A stretch of 64,000 nucleotides of DNA from Cellulomonas sp. HZM. Lineage in GTDB: Bacteria; Actinomycetota; Actinomycetes; Actinomycetales; Cellulomonadaceae. The position numbers and the translations under genes were made by a program. The notes beneath the pieces are model-generated. The model searched no databases and was not told the DNA's origin. It saw nothing but the letters and a program-made list of their open reading frames with translations. The stretch lies in NCBI RefSeq assembly GCF_000708885.1, contig NZ_JEOE01000008.1, positions 1-64,000 on the forward strand. Direction: 5' to 3'. Positions 32,119-43,858 of this stretch are shown in pieces. How positions within the stretch are numbered: the stretch's first letter is position 1; every line of letters starts with the position of its first letter.

Positions 32119-33099
32119 ATGGCATCCGACGACGCGGGGGCGACGACGTTCGACCTGCCCTCGGGCCGCGAGGGCGGCGGCGAGAGCGGGCTCACGGTGG
32201 TCGTCGCGCTCGGCGCGAACCTGCTGATCGCGGTCGCGAAGACCGCGGCGGCGGTCGTCACGGGTGCCGCGTCGATGCTCGCCGAGGCCGCGCACTCGTG
32301 GGCGGACACGGGCAACGAGGTGTTCCTGCTCGTCGCGCAGCGCAAGGCGGCGCGCCCCAAGGACGCGACCCACCCGCTCGGGTACGGGCGGGAGATCTAC
32401 GTCTGGTCGATGTTCGCGGCGATCGGGCTGTTCGCGGTCGGTGCGGGCGTCTCGATCACGCACGGCGTCCAGGAGCTGATCCACCCCGAGCCGGCCACCG
32501 ACTTCGGCATCGCCTACGCGGTCCTCGCGGTCTCCGCGCTGCTCGAGGGCACGTCGTTCCTGCAGGCCAACCGGCAGGCCCGGCGCGAGGCGGCGACCCG
32601 CAAGAGGGACCTGCTCGACCACATCCTCGCGACCTCGGACCCCACGGTGCGCGCGGTGTTCTTCGAGGACGCGGCGGCCCTCGTGGGCATCGTGATCGCA
32701 GGCACAGGCATCGCGCTGCACCAGGCGACCGGGTCCGCGACGCCGGACGCGATCGGCTCGATCCTCGTCGGCGTGCTGCTCGGCGTCGTGGCGGTGGTGC
32801 TCATCGAGCGCAACCGGCGCTTCCTGGTGGGGGAGCAGGCCGATCCGGCGGTCACCGCCGCGGCCGTGCACCAGCTGCTCGCGCAGCCCGAGGTCGCGCG
32901 CGTGACGGCGCTGTCGCTGCAGTTCGTCGGCGCGCAGCAGCTGTCCCTGCTCGCCGACGTCGACCTCGTCGGCGACCCCGACGAGACCACGGCCGCGCAC
33001 ACGCTCGCCGCCCTCGAGCGTCGGGTCATGGAGCACCCCGCGATCGTGCGCGCGATCCTCAGCCTGTCCGAGCCCGAGGAGCGCTCGATCGGCGACTGA
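32119..33099 (+). CDS. Cation diffusion facilitator family transporter
   Basis: This 326-residue protein exports a divalent metal such as Zn or Fe in exchange for protons. The first spans contain the metal-site motif EAAHSWADTGNEVFL (about 55-70, HSxAD-x2-NE) and the second site lies near FFEDAAALVGIV (about 178-190). A cytoplasmic C-terminal domain (about 240-326) is typical of the family. The loop HPLGYGREIYVWS fits the family's HPxGY/F signature. It is divergent from the VOC gene; 80 bases separate the starts. The transported metal cannot be read from the sequence. Confidence 0.88.
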   Translation: MASDDAGATTFDLPSGREGGGESGLTVVVALGANLLIAVAKTAAAVVTGAASMLAEAAHSWADTGNEVFLLVAQRKAARPKDATHPLGYGREIYVWSMFAAIGLFAVGAGVSITHGVQELIHPEPATDFGIAYAVLAVSALLEGTSFLQANRQARREAATRKRDLLDHILATSDPTVRAVFFEDAAALVGIVIAGTGIALHQATGSATPDAIGSILVGVLLGVVAVVLIERNRRFLVGEQADPAVTAAAVHQLLAQPEVARVTALSLQFVGAQQLSLLADVDLVGDPDETTAAHTLAALERRVMEHPAIVRAILSLSEPEERSIGD

Positions 33100-33181
33100 C
33101 GTGCGCCTTCGCGCGCCGCGCGGCGGCCCTAGAGTGAGCCCGGACCGGGTGCCCGGGCGAGTGCTGCGACAGGAGACGCCG

Positions 33182-34603
33182 ATGACCGAGCCCGCGAGCG
33201 AGTTCCACGTCCCCGTGCGGCGTCTCGCCGTGCTCGGGGTCCCGGCCGCGTTCGTCGGTGTGCTGTGCGCGCTGCTGCTGTGGGGGCTGTCCGCGCTCGC
33301 CGGGGTGGTCGAGCGCCTGCTGTGGCAGTCGCTGCCGGACGGGCTCGGCGTCGCGAGGGACACGCCGCTGCTCGTGATCGGCCTCCTCGCGCTCGCGGGC
33401 CTCTCGACGGGGCTCGTCATCCGGTACGCACCCGGCCACGCCGGGCCCGACCCGGCGACGACGGAGCTCGTGTCCGCTCCGCTCCCGCTCGGAGCGCTCC
33501 CGGGGCTGGCCGTCGCGCTCGTCATCACGCTCGCGGGCGGCGTCAGCCTCGGCCCCGAGAACCCGATCATGGCGATCAACGCCGGGCTGGTGGTCGCGCT
33601 CGGGATGCGGTTCGTGCGCGGCGTGAACGCACCTCAGTGGCTGCTGATCTCGACCGCGGGGACGATCGGGGCGATGTTCGGCACGCCGCTCGCGGCCGCG
33701 CTGATGTTCTCCGAGCTCGACCCGGGCGACCGTCGCATCCCGCTGTGGGACCGGCTGTTCCCGGCCCTCGTCTCGGCGACGACGGGTGCGCTGTTCATGA
33801 CGAAGGTCGCCGACCTGGACATGGCGATCGACCTGCCCGACTACACGTGGCACGGCATCGGCGACCTGGCGTGGGTGTCGCTCGTCGCCCTCGTCGCCGC
33901 CGCGCTGGGCATCGCGGGCGCCTACGTCTTCGACCCGCTGCACCGCCTCCTGCACCGGATCGGCAACCCCGTGGTGCTGCTCACCCTGGCGGGTGCCGTG
34001 CTGGGCGTGCTGGGTGTCGTCGGCGGGACGGTGACGCTCTTCAAGGGCCTCGACCAGATGCGCGAGCTGCCGGGCATGGTCGCGACGACGAGCGCGGCCG
34101 GGTTCCTCGGGCTCGCGCTCGTGAAGCTCGTCGCGATGCTGGTCGCGAGCGCGTCAGGCTTCCGCGGCGGGCGGATCTTCCCCGTGGTGTTCGTCGGCGC
34201 GGCGCTCGGGTTCGCGGCGCACGGCTTCTTCCCGGACCTGCCCGTGGCGCTCGCGGTCGCCGGCGCCACCGCGGGCATCGTCGTCGCCGTCACGCGGTCC
34301 GGCTGGATGAGCATCTTCCTCGTCGTGGTCGTCGTGCCCGACCTCGACATCCTGGTCCCCGTGCTGTTCGCCACGCTGGTCGCCTGGCTGCTGGTGACGA
34401 ACCGCCCGGAGCTGCTCGCGAAGCCGGTGGAGGTCGGTGGACCGCACGAACCGGCCGACGGGGCCGGGGTCGACGGCACACGTGTGCCCGACGACGGCGA
34501 CGCCGATGATCGCGAAGGACAGCGTGAACAGCCAGCCGATGTACGTGAAGACGGCACCCAGGATGCCGAACTGGCGGACCCCGCCGGCCATCACGATCGG
34601 TAG
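33182..34603 (+). CDS. ClC-type ion channel/transporter with overrun C-terminus
   Basis: The membrane protein resembles ClC channels: GGVSLGPENPIMAINAGLV near residues 118-136 is the conserved selectivity loop (usually GxEGP), and the second conserved loop is SGFRGGRIFPVVFVGAALG near residue 325. Homologous sequence appears to end near residue 420 (RPELLAKPVEV, about 34435). The frame then runs about 54 more codons through the end of the convergent YihY gene, giving a Asp/Gly-rich tail that looks like an antisense frame. The natural stop seems to be missing. ATG at 33182; GGAGA is upstream. Confidence 0.78.
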   Translation: MTEPASEFHVPVRRLAVLGVPAAFVGVLCALLLWGLSALAGVVERLLWQSLPDGLGVARDTPLLVIGLLALAGLSTGLVIRYAPGHAGPDPATTELVSAPLPLGALPGLAVALVITLAGGVSLGPENPIMAINAGLVVALGMRFVRGVNAPQWLLISTAGTIGAMFGTPLAAALMFSELDPGDRRIPLWDRLFPALVSATTGALFMTKVADLDMAIDLPDYTWHGIGDLAWVSLVALVAAALGIAGAYVFDPLHRLLHRIGNPVVLLTLAGAVLGVLGVVGGTVTLFKGLDQMRELPGMVATTSAAGFLGLALVKLVAMLVASASGFRGGRIFPVVFVGAALGFAAHGFFPDLPVALAVAGATAGIVVAVTRSGWMSIFLVVVVVPDLDILVPVLFATLVAWLLVTNRPELLAKPVEVGGPHEPADGAGVDGTRVPDDGDADDREGQREQPADVREDGTQDAELADPAGHHDR

Positions 34604-35290
34604 GTAGACGTGGCCGGCGACAGCCAGCAGGGACATCACGACGGCTGTCGCGGCTCCCGTCCACGCGAGGTGCGCGAGCGGTACCTGGCGCTGCATGAGG
34701 ATCCACGGCACGAACGTCCACGCGACCGTCCAGACGGCCAGCCGGACGACGACGTCGAACCCGCCGCCGAGCGGGATCCCGCTGGTCACGCGCTCGGTGA
34801 ACGTGATCATCATGGTCGAGACGACGACGGCGCCGACGACGGCCAGCCACCGCCACGCTGACCGGATGCCCGCGCGCGGGACCTCCCAGATGCGCAGGTA
34901 GACGCGTTCGAGCGCGCGCGCGAACGAGGTGGCGGAGACGATCGCGACGAGCAGCCCGAACAGCCCGATGCTCGTCGCCATCGTCACGGTCGACGGCATG
35001 CTCTCGCGCAGCGACGCTCGGGTGTGCTCGGAGATCCCGAGCGCGTCCGCGACCGCCGGCCCGAGCTGCCCGTCGCGCCCCGGTCGCAGTGTCGCCATCG
35101 CGATCATCACCGGGATGATCGACGTGAACGCCTGGGCGGCGAGCGTCATCGCGCGGTCGAAGATCTCGATCCCCGCGAGGTCGCGCACGAGGTTCTGCAG
35201 CAACGTGCCCGTCGAGGTGTCCCGGATGCCGTTCCAGCGCCGCATGCCCCAGTCCTGGGCGGCGCTGACACGTGCGCGCGCGTCGATCAT
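34154..35290 (-). CDS. YihY/UPF0761-type membrane protein with overrun C-terminus
   Basis: This 378-residue protein has the YihY pattern: about six membrane spans from residue 30 to 285, with FDRAMTLAAQAFTSIIPVMI at the first span and VFTYIGWLFTLSFAIIGVA at the last. The recognisable protein ends near residue 290-300 (about 34420). A His/Asp/Glu-rich tail of about 88 codons follows, entirely antisense to the ClC-type gene. The ATG at 35290 overlaps the hydrolase stop, so the two are coupled. YihY proteins are inner-membrane proteins of unclear function (once misnamed RNase BN). Confidence 0.78.
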   Translation of the reverse strand: MIDARARVSAAQDWGMRRWNGIRDTSTGTLLQNLVRDLAGIEIFDRAMTLAAQAFTSIIPVMIAMATLRPGRDGQLGPAVADALGISEHTRASLRESMPSTVTMATSIGLFGLLVAIVSATSFARALERVYLRIWEVPRAGIRSAWRWLAVVGAVVVSTMMITFTERVTSGIPLGGGFDVVVRLAVWTVAWTFVPWILMQRQVPLAHLAWTGAATAVVMSLLAVAGHVYLPIVMAGGVRQFGILGAVFTYIGWLFTLSFAIIGVAVVGHTCAVDPGPVGRFVRSTDLHRLREQLRAVRHQQPGDQRGEQHGDQDVEVGHDDHDEEDAHPAGPRDGDDDARGGAGDRERHGQVREEAVRREPERRADEHHGEDPPAAEA

Positions 35291-36222
35291 CCTGGTCCGA
35301 GGCGCGCGTCGAGGAAGCGGCGGACCTCGTCGAGGTAGCGCTCGCGCGCGGGTGCAGGGGACAGGGCGAGGTCGTGCGCGCCGCCGGGGACCTCGACGAA
35401 CGTCACGTCCGGTCCGAGCAGCGGCGCGCGCGCCGCGATCTGCCGGACGTCGAGCACCGAGTCGGTGGTGACGAGCGCGTCGTGCCAGCGGTCGTCGGGC
35501 CCGTTGGCGTCGGACGCGAGCACCAGCACCGGGACGTCGATGTGCAGACCGCGCGCCACGCGCGCATGACCGCGCCGGACGGTGCGCAGGAAGCCGGCGG
35601 TGACGGGGAACCCCTCGAACGGCTTCCATGCGAGGTCGTACTCCCACTCGCCGCCGGTCGACGAGTGCAGCGCGCGGCCGTAGTGCTCGCCGAGGTGCGC
35701 GACGACCAGGTCGGGCGCGAACCGGCCGACGACGTCGACCACCGGGGTCAGCACGCGTCGCTCGACGACGTTCCCGCGCAGGTCGAGCCACGGGCTGTTG
35801 AGCACCACGGCGTCGACGAGACCGTCGCCCGCGCGCGCGTCGGCCCACAGCGCGGCGACGAGGCCGCCCGTGGAGTGGCCGAGCAGGACGACCTCGTCGT
35901 GGTCCTCGCGGACCGCGCGCACGGCGGCGTCGAGGTCCTGGGCGTGCACCGCGAGGTCGTTCGTCGTGTTCGGGGTGCGCCCGGGGCGGATGGAGCGGCC
36001 GTAGTCGCGCAGGTCGACGCCGACGAGGTCGTACCCGGCCTCGTCGAGGGCGTCGGCGACGTGCGCCTGGAAGAAGTAGTCGACGAAGCCGTGCACGTAG
36101 AGCACGGCGCGGCGGTGCCTCGGCGGTCGGTGGACCAGGGTCGCGACCGGGTCGGGCGCACGGCCGTCCGGTGGGAGCGCGAGCGTGCGCGCCGTCCAGC
36201 CGGGACCCAAGACGTCGTCCAT
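35287..36222 (-). CDS. Alpha/beta hydrolase
   Basis: The 311-residue enzyme has the serine hydrolase features: [11 protein letters not shown] near residue 42 (oxyanion region), the nucleophile elbow [13 protein letters not shown] near 112-125, and a C-terminal acid/His part with [12 protein letters not shown] and [11 protein letters not shown]. It resembles the lysophospholipase/monoglyceride lipase type in the placement of the lid region. There is no signal peptide, so it should be cytoplasmic. It is the first gene of a two-gene unit with the YihY gene. The substrate is unknown. Confidence 0.85.
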   Translation of the reverse strand: MDDVLGPGWTARTLALPPDGRAPDPVATLVHRPPRHRRAVLYVHGFVDYFFQAHVADALDEAGYDLVGVDLRDYGRSIRPGRTPNTTNDLAVHAQDLDAAVRAVREDHDEVVLLGHSTGGLVAALWADARAGDGLVDAVVLNSPWLDLRGNVVERRVLTPVVDVVGRFAPDLVVAHLGEHYGRALHSSTGGEWEYDLAWKPFEGFPVTAGFLRTVRRGHARVARGLHIDVPVLVLASDANGPDDRWHDALVTTDSVLDVRQIAARAPLLGPDVTFVEVPGGAHDLALSPAPARERYLDEVRRFLDARLGPG

Positions 36223-36311
36223 GCTCGGATCGTGCCACCCGGCGGCCTGCGGCGCCGGTGACTCGACGCGATCTCGTCGCGCGTCATCCGTCGGGCGGTA
36301 CCCGGAGCAGA

Positions 36312-36332
36312 CTTGAGCGGAATAGACTCAAC
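36312..36332 (+). promoter_or_regulatory. HAIR element (HspR operator) before clpB
   Basis: CTTGAGC, seven bases, ACTCAAC matches the HspR-associated inverted repeat CTTGAGT-N7-ACTCAAG at 12 of 14 positions. A TAGACT box (36323-36328) overlaps its right part, as expected for repression of the clpB promoter by HspR. Confidence 0.85.
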
Positions 36333-36386
36333 TTCGGTCGTGGTTGCAGCGGACAGCAGTCTCGTCCCCGTCAGCAAGGAGTTCTC

Positions 36387-38984
<2,598 letters not shown>

Positions 38985-39036
38985 CCGGCGGGGGTATCCG
39001 GTGGGCCGACGAGCGGACGCGGGGGATCATGGGGGC

Positions 39037-39489
39037 ATGTCCGAGACCCTCGAGAAGCTGACCGCCGACCTCACGACCGCCATGAAGGCCCGTGACTCCG
39101 TGCGCACCGGGACCATCCGCCAGGCGATCGGGGCGATCCGCGCCGAGGAGAAGTCCGGGCCGGTCGCGCGCGAGCTCAGCGAGGACGACGTGCTCAAGGT
39201 GCTGTCCCGCGAGGTCAAGAAGCGCCGCGACTCGGCGCAGATCTACGCGGACGCGGGGGCCGACGAGCGCGCGGCGAACGAGACCGCCGAGGCGGACCTC
39301 ATCGAGGGGTACCTGCCCGCGCGGCTGTCCGACGAGGAGCTGTCCGCCCTGGTGGGCGCGGTGATCGCGGACACGGGCGCCTCGTCGATGAAGGACATGG
39401 GCGCCGTGATGAAGGAGGCCACCGCGCGGGCGGGGGCGTCCGCGGACGGCAAGAAGCTCTCCGCGCTGGTGCGCGCCGCGCTCGCCTGA
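39037..39489 (+). CDS. GatB/YqeY domain protein
   Basis: The 150-residue protein is a stand-alone YqeY: an N-terminal helical part (LEKLTADLTTAMKARDSVRT) and the tRNA-amidotransferase-like tail domain (about 85-150, LIEGYLPARLSDEELSALV and ending GKKLSALVRAAL). It may interact with tRNA or charged tRNA, but its exact role is not settled. It follows clpB by 52 bases and converges on the defence island; the shared palindrome at 39512 ends both. Confidence 0.9.
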   Translation: MSETLEKLTADLTTAMKARDSVRTGTIRQAIGAIRAEEKSGPVARELSEDDVLKVLSREVKKRRDSAQIYADAGADERAANETAEADLIEGYLPARLSDEELSALVGAVIADTGASSMKDMGAVMKEATARAGASADGKKLSALVRAALA

Positions 39490-39511
39490 CCCCGGCCCGG
39501 GAAGCCGTCCC

Positions 39512-39575
39512 CGCCGAGCAAGCAGTTCGTCACGCCGTGGGCGTCCATGGCGTGACGAACTGCTTGCTCGGCGTC
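39512..39575. repeat. Palindromic repeat, copy A (left island edge)
   Basis: A perfect 24-base inverted repeat (39513-39536 with 39549-39572, arm core GCAGTTCGTCACGCC) encloses a 12-base loop. The 64-base element recurs at 62981-63044 with two substitutions. It lies between the convergent YqeY and DGQHR genes, whose stop it touches, and probably works as a two-way terminator. Confidence 0.92.
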
Positions 39576-40875
39576 AGCTCCAGGCGTCCGCGCCCGACCG
39601 AGCAGCGAGGGATCCAGTCGTGAAGACACCACCTACGCGTCCCCAGCTCGTCAGCAGGGCAGCCAGGCCCTTGAGGTCCTGCGAACGCGAGCTGGGCGCC
39701 TTGGAGCTTCGCTCGGGGAAGAAGCCCGTAGCGAACCATGCGGGGTCGATGGGAAGTCCCATCGTGGGAGCGAGCTCATCGAACAATGCACGTGCCTTCG
39801 CGTCGCCCGCGGTCGCCGCGACCGGGCTCGACTCGTCGCTCTCATCGACAGCGAGCTCGTGGTAGGCGCCGGCGAGAGCTCGCAAGATCGTCGGCGAACC
39901 GAGCAGGCTGCGCTCGCGCAAGTCGGTGGGGTGCAGATCTCCCTCGGCCACTTCTCGCAGGTCGGAAAAGCACTCGACGAGCGCGTCGAGGAATCGCTCG
40001 GTCACCTGCTGCACGGCTGCTTCCTTCACGGACTCCTCCTTCCTGCGGGTCCAGGAGCTGCCGATCCCCACCGTGACGGCGCGGATCACGTCCGCCACGT
40101 TTCGTCCGGAGACGAGGTGCTCGTTACGGCCGGCGACGCGGTCCACCTCGAAGTCGACCATGTCAATGAGCAGTCGGTGCTGCTCGGCGAGCTCGACGGC
40201 CACGCGGTTGACGACCGACCGCTTGTCGAACGAGGTCGTGAGCGACTTGCTGATCCCCTTGGCGTTGACCGCGATGTCGTTGAAGTACTGCTTGTGGTCG
40301 TCGAGCGTGACGCCCTCGAGAATCTCGACGGTGACGTACTCGCGGCGTAGACGTTCCTGCAGGGCGCCGAGCTGCGTGAGCTTGGCCGAAGCGATCTGCG
40401 CAGCGATCGGGTCACCGCTCTCCGTCGCTCGCAGGTGTGCCTCTCGGGCCCTCCGCAGCTCCTCCGAGATTTGGTCGGCCGCGAGCTTCCATCCCAGGAT
40501 GCGGTGCTGGCCGTCGAGGATCTGCAGCTCGACCGCCGAGTTGTGCGGCAGACGAACCACGCCGAACTCGACCCCGCCCACGGCGGCCCTCGGCTCGAAA
40601 TCCTGGGCCAGCGGGTAGGTCGTGTCGAGCAGCAGAGGCGGCGTCGCCCACTTGTCGTTCTGACGCCAGTAGAGCGCGAAGTCGGATGCGTGCTTGACGT
40701 TCACCGTGCGGTTGCCCTCGAAGGCTTTCGCTGGATCGGGGATGGGCATGTGCGTCGGGATGAGGTGCAGCGGGAGCGCGATGACGAAAAGGCTCTTGCC
40801 GGCACGGTTGTAGCGCTGTGCCAGCAGCTCCTTGCGATCGTCGTACCCGCTCAACGAGAACTGCTCGACGCCCAT
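39574..40875 (-). CDS. DGQHR-domain (DndB-like) protein
   Basis: This 433-residue protein carries the motif LQILDGQHRILGW (residues 118-130) that defines the DGQHR family, and the following FNDIAVNAKGISKSL segment. DndB, a regulator in DNA phosphorothioation systems, is the best known member; related proteins accompany other modification-based defence loci. The whole sequence aligns by eye with residues 1-370 of the fusion protein at 60593-62851 (shared LLAQRYNRAG/LLAQRFERAG, YVTVEILEGV/SVTVEILEGV, FDKR, LGSPTILRALAG/LGSVTMLRVLAG). It is the last gene of the island. A role in regulating or sensing modified DNA is inference. Confidence 0.85.
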   Translation of the reverse strand: MGVEQFSLSGYDDRKELLAQRYNRAGKSLFVIALPLHLIPTHMPIPDPAKAFEGNRTVNVKHASDFALYWRQNDKWATPPLLLDTTYPLAQDFEPRAAVGGVEFGVVRLPHNSAVELQILDGQHRILGWKLAADQISEELRRAREAHLRATESGDPIAAQIASAKLTQLGALQERLRREYVTVEILEGVTLDDHKQYFNDIAVNAKGISKSLTTSFDKRSVVNRVAVELAEQHRLLIDMVDFEVDRVAGRNEHLVSGRNVADVIRAVTVGIGSSWTRRKEESVKEAAVQQVTERFLDALVECFSDLREVAEGDLHPTDLRERSLLGSPTILRALAGAYHELAVDESDESSPVAATAGDAKARALFDELAPTMGLPIDPAWFATGFFPERSSKAPSSRSQDLKGLAALLTSWGRVGGVFTTGSLAARSGADAWS

Positions 40876-40946
40876 GTTTGCCCCTTCGCTCCGCCCTGCA
40901 GCGCGTTCGGCGCGAGCTTAGCGGCGCGTGGTGACACGACGACGAC

Positions 40947-43007
40947 TCAGTCGGTGTCGTCAACCGATCGGACGACGAGTGGCCGAGTCGTGATGTCCGA
41001 TGCGCCCGGCACGTCCGTGCTGCGCTCGGCGAGCGTCGCCGTCGCGAGAGCCAAGGGAAGCGCGGCTGAGAACTTGAGCCCGTTGACGGCCTCCGGTGCC
41101 ACGAACGGTTGCGCGCCCTCGACGACGGTGTCCCGGATCGATGCTGCGGGGAAGTCGGCGGGCAGATGGATCACGGCGTTGTCCGCCGTCGCGTCGACGT
41201 CGAGTGCTGCGATGAGGGTGACGTTTGCCTTCCATCCTGCCCATGTCCACAGCCGCGTCTCCGCGTTGGTGCGTTGCAGGACGATGCCGCTGTCGTCGAC
41301 TGTCGCGGCGAGCTGCTCGCGGACGGTGGCGAGACGATCCACGGCTCGGCGGGACAGCGCGACGTCCGGCGTGGCGCCGAGAAGCACGTCGCGCTGGGCA
41401 CGTGCGAGTGCGAAGGACTCGACCACGGGCTCGGACGGCCAGCGGACCTTGGCTCGCTCCGGCTGCTCGCTCACGAGGACCTCGTGTCGTTCCCAGTCCA
41501 CGCTCTCGACGCGCCACGCGTGCCCGGCCAGCAAGATGCGCTGCACGTCCTGGTGGCGCGAGGCGGCCAGGGACAGCGGCGAGATCGTGCCGACCAGTCG
41601 CTGGCCTGCGACCACCCGCAGCTCGTAAGCGCTCGTGAACGACGAGAGCAGCTCCATGAAGTAGCGCCGTCCGAACTCCCGCTCGGCAGACGGTCCTACG
41701 AAAAGCAGGCCGCCGTCCGAGGTCAGGAATCCCTCGTCGCGCAGGTAGGTGAGCAGTGCTTCGCCCTCAGCCATGACCTCGAGTTCACCCCACCACCCGG
41801 CCCACGTCGACGCGCCGAACTGGCCCTCCTGCAACGCGAGCGCGAGCAGCTGCTGGGTCGCGATGTGGCGAGGTGCCGGGGGAGGAGTGACCGGTTCGAC
41901 GAAGCCGCGACGCCACAGCAGCAGCACGGCGGCGGCGCGCAGGAAGGCCGGCGACTCCGTGGCAAGGAACAGCATGTTGCGCACGGACCCGGGACGCCGG
42001 CCCGTGCGCCCGAGTCGTTGCAGGAACGAGGCGACCGACCGTGGTGCGTCGAGCTGGACGACCCGGTCCAGGTCGCCGATGTCGACGCCGAGCTCGAGGG
42101 TCGAGGTCGCGACGATGACGCAGTCGCGCGCTTCCGCGAATGCGCGCTCGCTGACGCGGCGCTCGTCGGCGGAGAGCGAGGAGTGCGAGACGTAGGTGGT
42201 GACACTGCGCTCGCGCAAGGCGTACGCGAGCTCCTCGGCCTGACGGCGCGACTCGCAGAACACCAGCCGTTTCTCGCCGCCGTGCAGCCGCGCGATCACT
42301 TGGGCGGCGTTCTCGACCGAGCCGACGTAGTCGAGCGTCACGTCGATTTCGGTGTCGACTGCGGGTTCGCGCACGACGAGGCGATCACGTCCGCGTTGTG
42401 ACCCTTGCAGCCAGGAGAGCATCTCGTCCGGGTTTCCGACCGTCGCCGACAGGCCGACCCGTTGCAGCGGGCGGCCAGACAACCGCTGAACCCTCTCGAG
42501 GACGGCGAGCAGGTGCCAGCCGCGATCGTCTCCGGCAAAGGCGTGCAGCTCGTCGATCACGACGGTTCTGAGCTGGGCAAAGAGTGCGCGGTGGTCGACA
42601 CGCCGGGAAACGAGCATGGCTTCCAGCGACTCCGGTGTCGTGAGGAGGACATCCGGTGGATCCGCGAGGATCCGGCGTCGCTCACCGTCGCCGACGTCGC
42701 CGTGCCAGAGGCCGACTCGTCGCCCGAGCCACGCGGCGTAGGACTCGAGTCGAGGATGCAGGTTGTTCAGCAGCGCCCGCAGCGGGGTCACGTACAGCAC
42801 GGACAAGCCGCGCCAGTCCTCGTCGGCCATCCGTGACAACAAAGGGAAGAATGCGGCTTCGGTCTTGCCTCCTGCGGTCGGTGCGACGAGCAGGCAGTCC
42901 GCGCCCGACGCGACCGGGCCGACGGCAGCTCGCTGGAGCGGCCGCAGATCGGTCCAGCCGAGGGTGTTGACCACGTGGTACTCGACCGCGGGGCTGAGGC
43001 CGGTCAC
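40947..43007 (-). CDS. brxHI: BREX helicase BrxHI (Lhr-like)
   Basis: This 686-residue superfamily 2 helicase has Walker A APTAGGKTEAAFFPLL near residue 42, the DEAH-type box VVIDELHAFAGDD near 150, GLSATVGNPDEML near 183, and the C-terminal motifs STLELGVDIGDLDRVV and FLQRLGRTGRRPG near 300-330. The remaining 300 residues match the Lhr-like accessory region. It is the helicase expected in BREX type 2. The GTG at 43007 overlaps the preceding stop (GTGA). It acts with the other Pgl proteins in the cytoplasm; its precise step in restriction is not established. Confidence 0.9.
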   Translation of the reverse strand: MTGLSPAVEYHVVNTLGWTDLRPLQRAAVGPVASGADCLLVAPTAGGKTEAAFFPLLSRMADEDWRGLSVLYVTPLRALLNNLHPRLESYAAWLGRRVGLWHGDVGDGERRRILADPPDVLLTTPESLEAMLVSRRVDHRALFAQLRTVVIDELHAFAGDDRGWHLLAVLERVQRLSGRPLQRVGLSATVGNPDEMLSWLQGSQRGRDRLVVREPAVDTEIDVTLDYVGSVENAAQVIARLHGGEKRLVFCESRRQAEELAYALRERSVTTYVSHSSLSADERRVSERAFAEARDCVIVATSTLELGVDIGDLDRVVQLDAPRSVASFLQRLGRTGRRPGSVRNMLFLATESPAFLRAAAVLLLWRRGFVEPVTPPPAPRHIATQQLLALALQEGQFGASTWAGWWGELEVMAEGEALLTYLRDEGFLTSDGGLLFVGPSAEREFGRRYFMELLSSFTSAYELRVVAGQRLVGTISPLSLAASRHQDVQRILLAGHAWRVESVDWERHEVLVSEQPERAKVRWPSEPVVESFALARAQRDVLLGATPDVALSRRAVDRLATVREQLAATVDDSGIVLQRTNAETRLWTWAGWKANVTLIAALDVDATADNAVIHLPADFPAASIRDTVVEGAQPFVAPEAVNGLKFSAALPLALATATLAERSTDVPGASDITTRPLVVRSVDDTD

Positions 43008-43858
43008 GAGCGGTCCGGGCGAACGAGGGCATCGAACGAGTCGAGGCACGAGCGCGCGGCGATGGCCACTTCAGCCGCGAGGACGTCGGCGGGGAGCGAC
43101 TCGCCGTCCTGCAGCCGCTGCGCCGCGTACGCGCGGACGTCGGGGCCGTCCGGATCGACGAGCCGCCCCAGGGCGGCTCGGAAGTCGCCTACGAACTCGC
43201 TCTCGCGTCGCTGCGGGAGCGCACGGAATGCGGCCTCGGCGGCCGTGACGGGTCCGCCCTCGGCGTTGTGCATGACGACGAAGGCAAGATCGTACGAGTC
43301 GCGTGGTTCGGTGCGGCCGAGCATCGCGGCGGACTTGGCCAGCAGGTAGCCGCCCAGGGACGCGAACCGCACTGTGACCGTGCTGGGCCAGTCGGGTCCC
43401 GCGTCCAGCGCGTCGATGGCTAGCACGCGCGCGACCGGTTCGTGCCATGCCGGTGCAGGGCCGGACAGGTTGATGGCGGTGAGGAGCTGCGATCCGGGGA
43501 GTGCGATCTGCTGCCCGCGACTGTCCGGGGTGTCGGTGAGGATGTCGACGAAGACGGGAACGCCGTCGACCGTGGTCCGCCACCGCCAGGCTCGGTCGGC
43601 TGGACCGGGCTCGAACCCCGCCCGGAGCAGACCGGCCTCGAGCCACGAGAAATCCATCTCGTCGCGCTCGTAGGGCAGGCCGACCTCGATGACGAGGTCG
43701 ATGTCCGCCGTGCCGTGGTGACGGGCGTTCGGCATCGGTGCCAGCAGCTCAGGGTTGAGCCCGCCGATCACGATGATCGAGCCGGCGTGGGGTCCGAGCG
43801 CGACCGCGAGACGCACGAGCGCGCGTTCGGCGAGGGTGCGTGTGTCGCGTGAGCGCAT
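43004..43858 (-). CDS. AbiEii-like nucleotidyltransferase
   Basis: The 284-residue protein resembles the AbiEii/MenT toxin family. The nucleotidyltransferase core is visible as IIVIGGLNPELL near residue 28 and GTADIDLVIEVGLP near 49-62, whose two aspartates correspond to the metal-binding D-x-D. A later charged region with SYDLAFVV near 185 parallels the family's second conserved part. Its start overlaps the stop of the AbiEi-like gene (ATGA), the arrangement of type IV toxin-antitoxin pairs. MenT-type enzymes add nucleotides to tRNA ends; whether this one does is unknown. It lies inside the BREX operon. Confidence 0.75.
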   Translation of the reverse strand: MRSRDTRTLAERALVRLAVALGPHAGSIIVIGGLNPELLAPMPNARHHGTADIDLVIEVGLPYERDEMDFSWLEAGLLRAGFEPGPADRAWRWRTTVDGVPVFVDILTDTPDSRGQQIALPGSQLLTAINLSGPAPAWHEPVARVLAIDALDAGPDWPSTVTVRFASLGGYLLAKSAAMLGRTEPRDSYDLAFVVMHNAEGGPVTAAEAAFRALPQRRESEFVGDFRAALGRLVDPDGPDVRAYAAQRLQDGESLPADVLAAEVAIAARSCLDSFDALVRPDRS

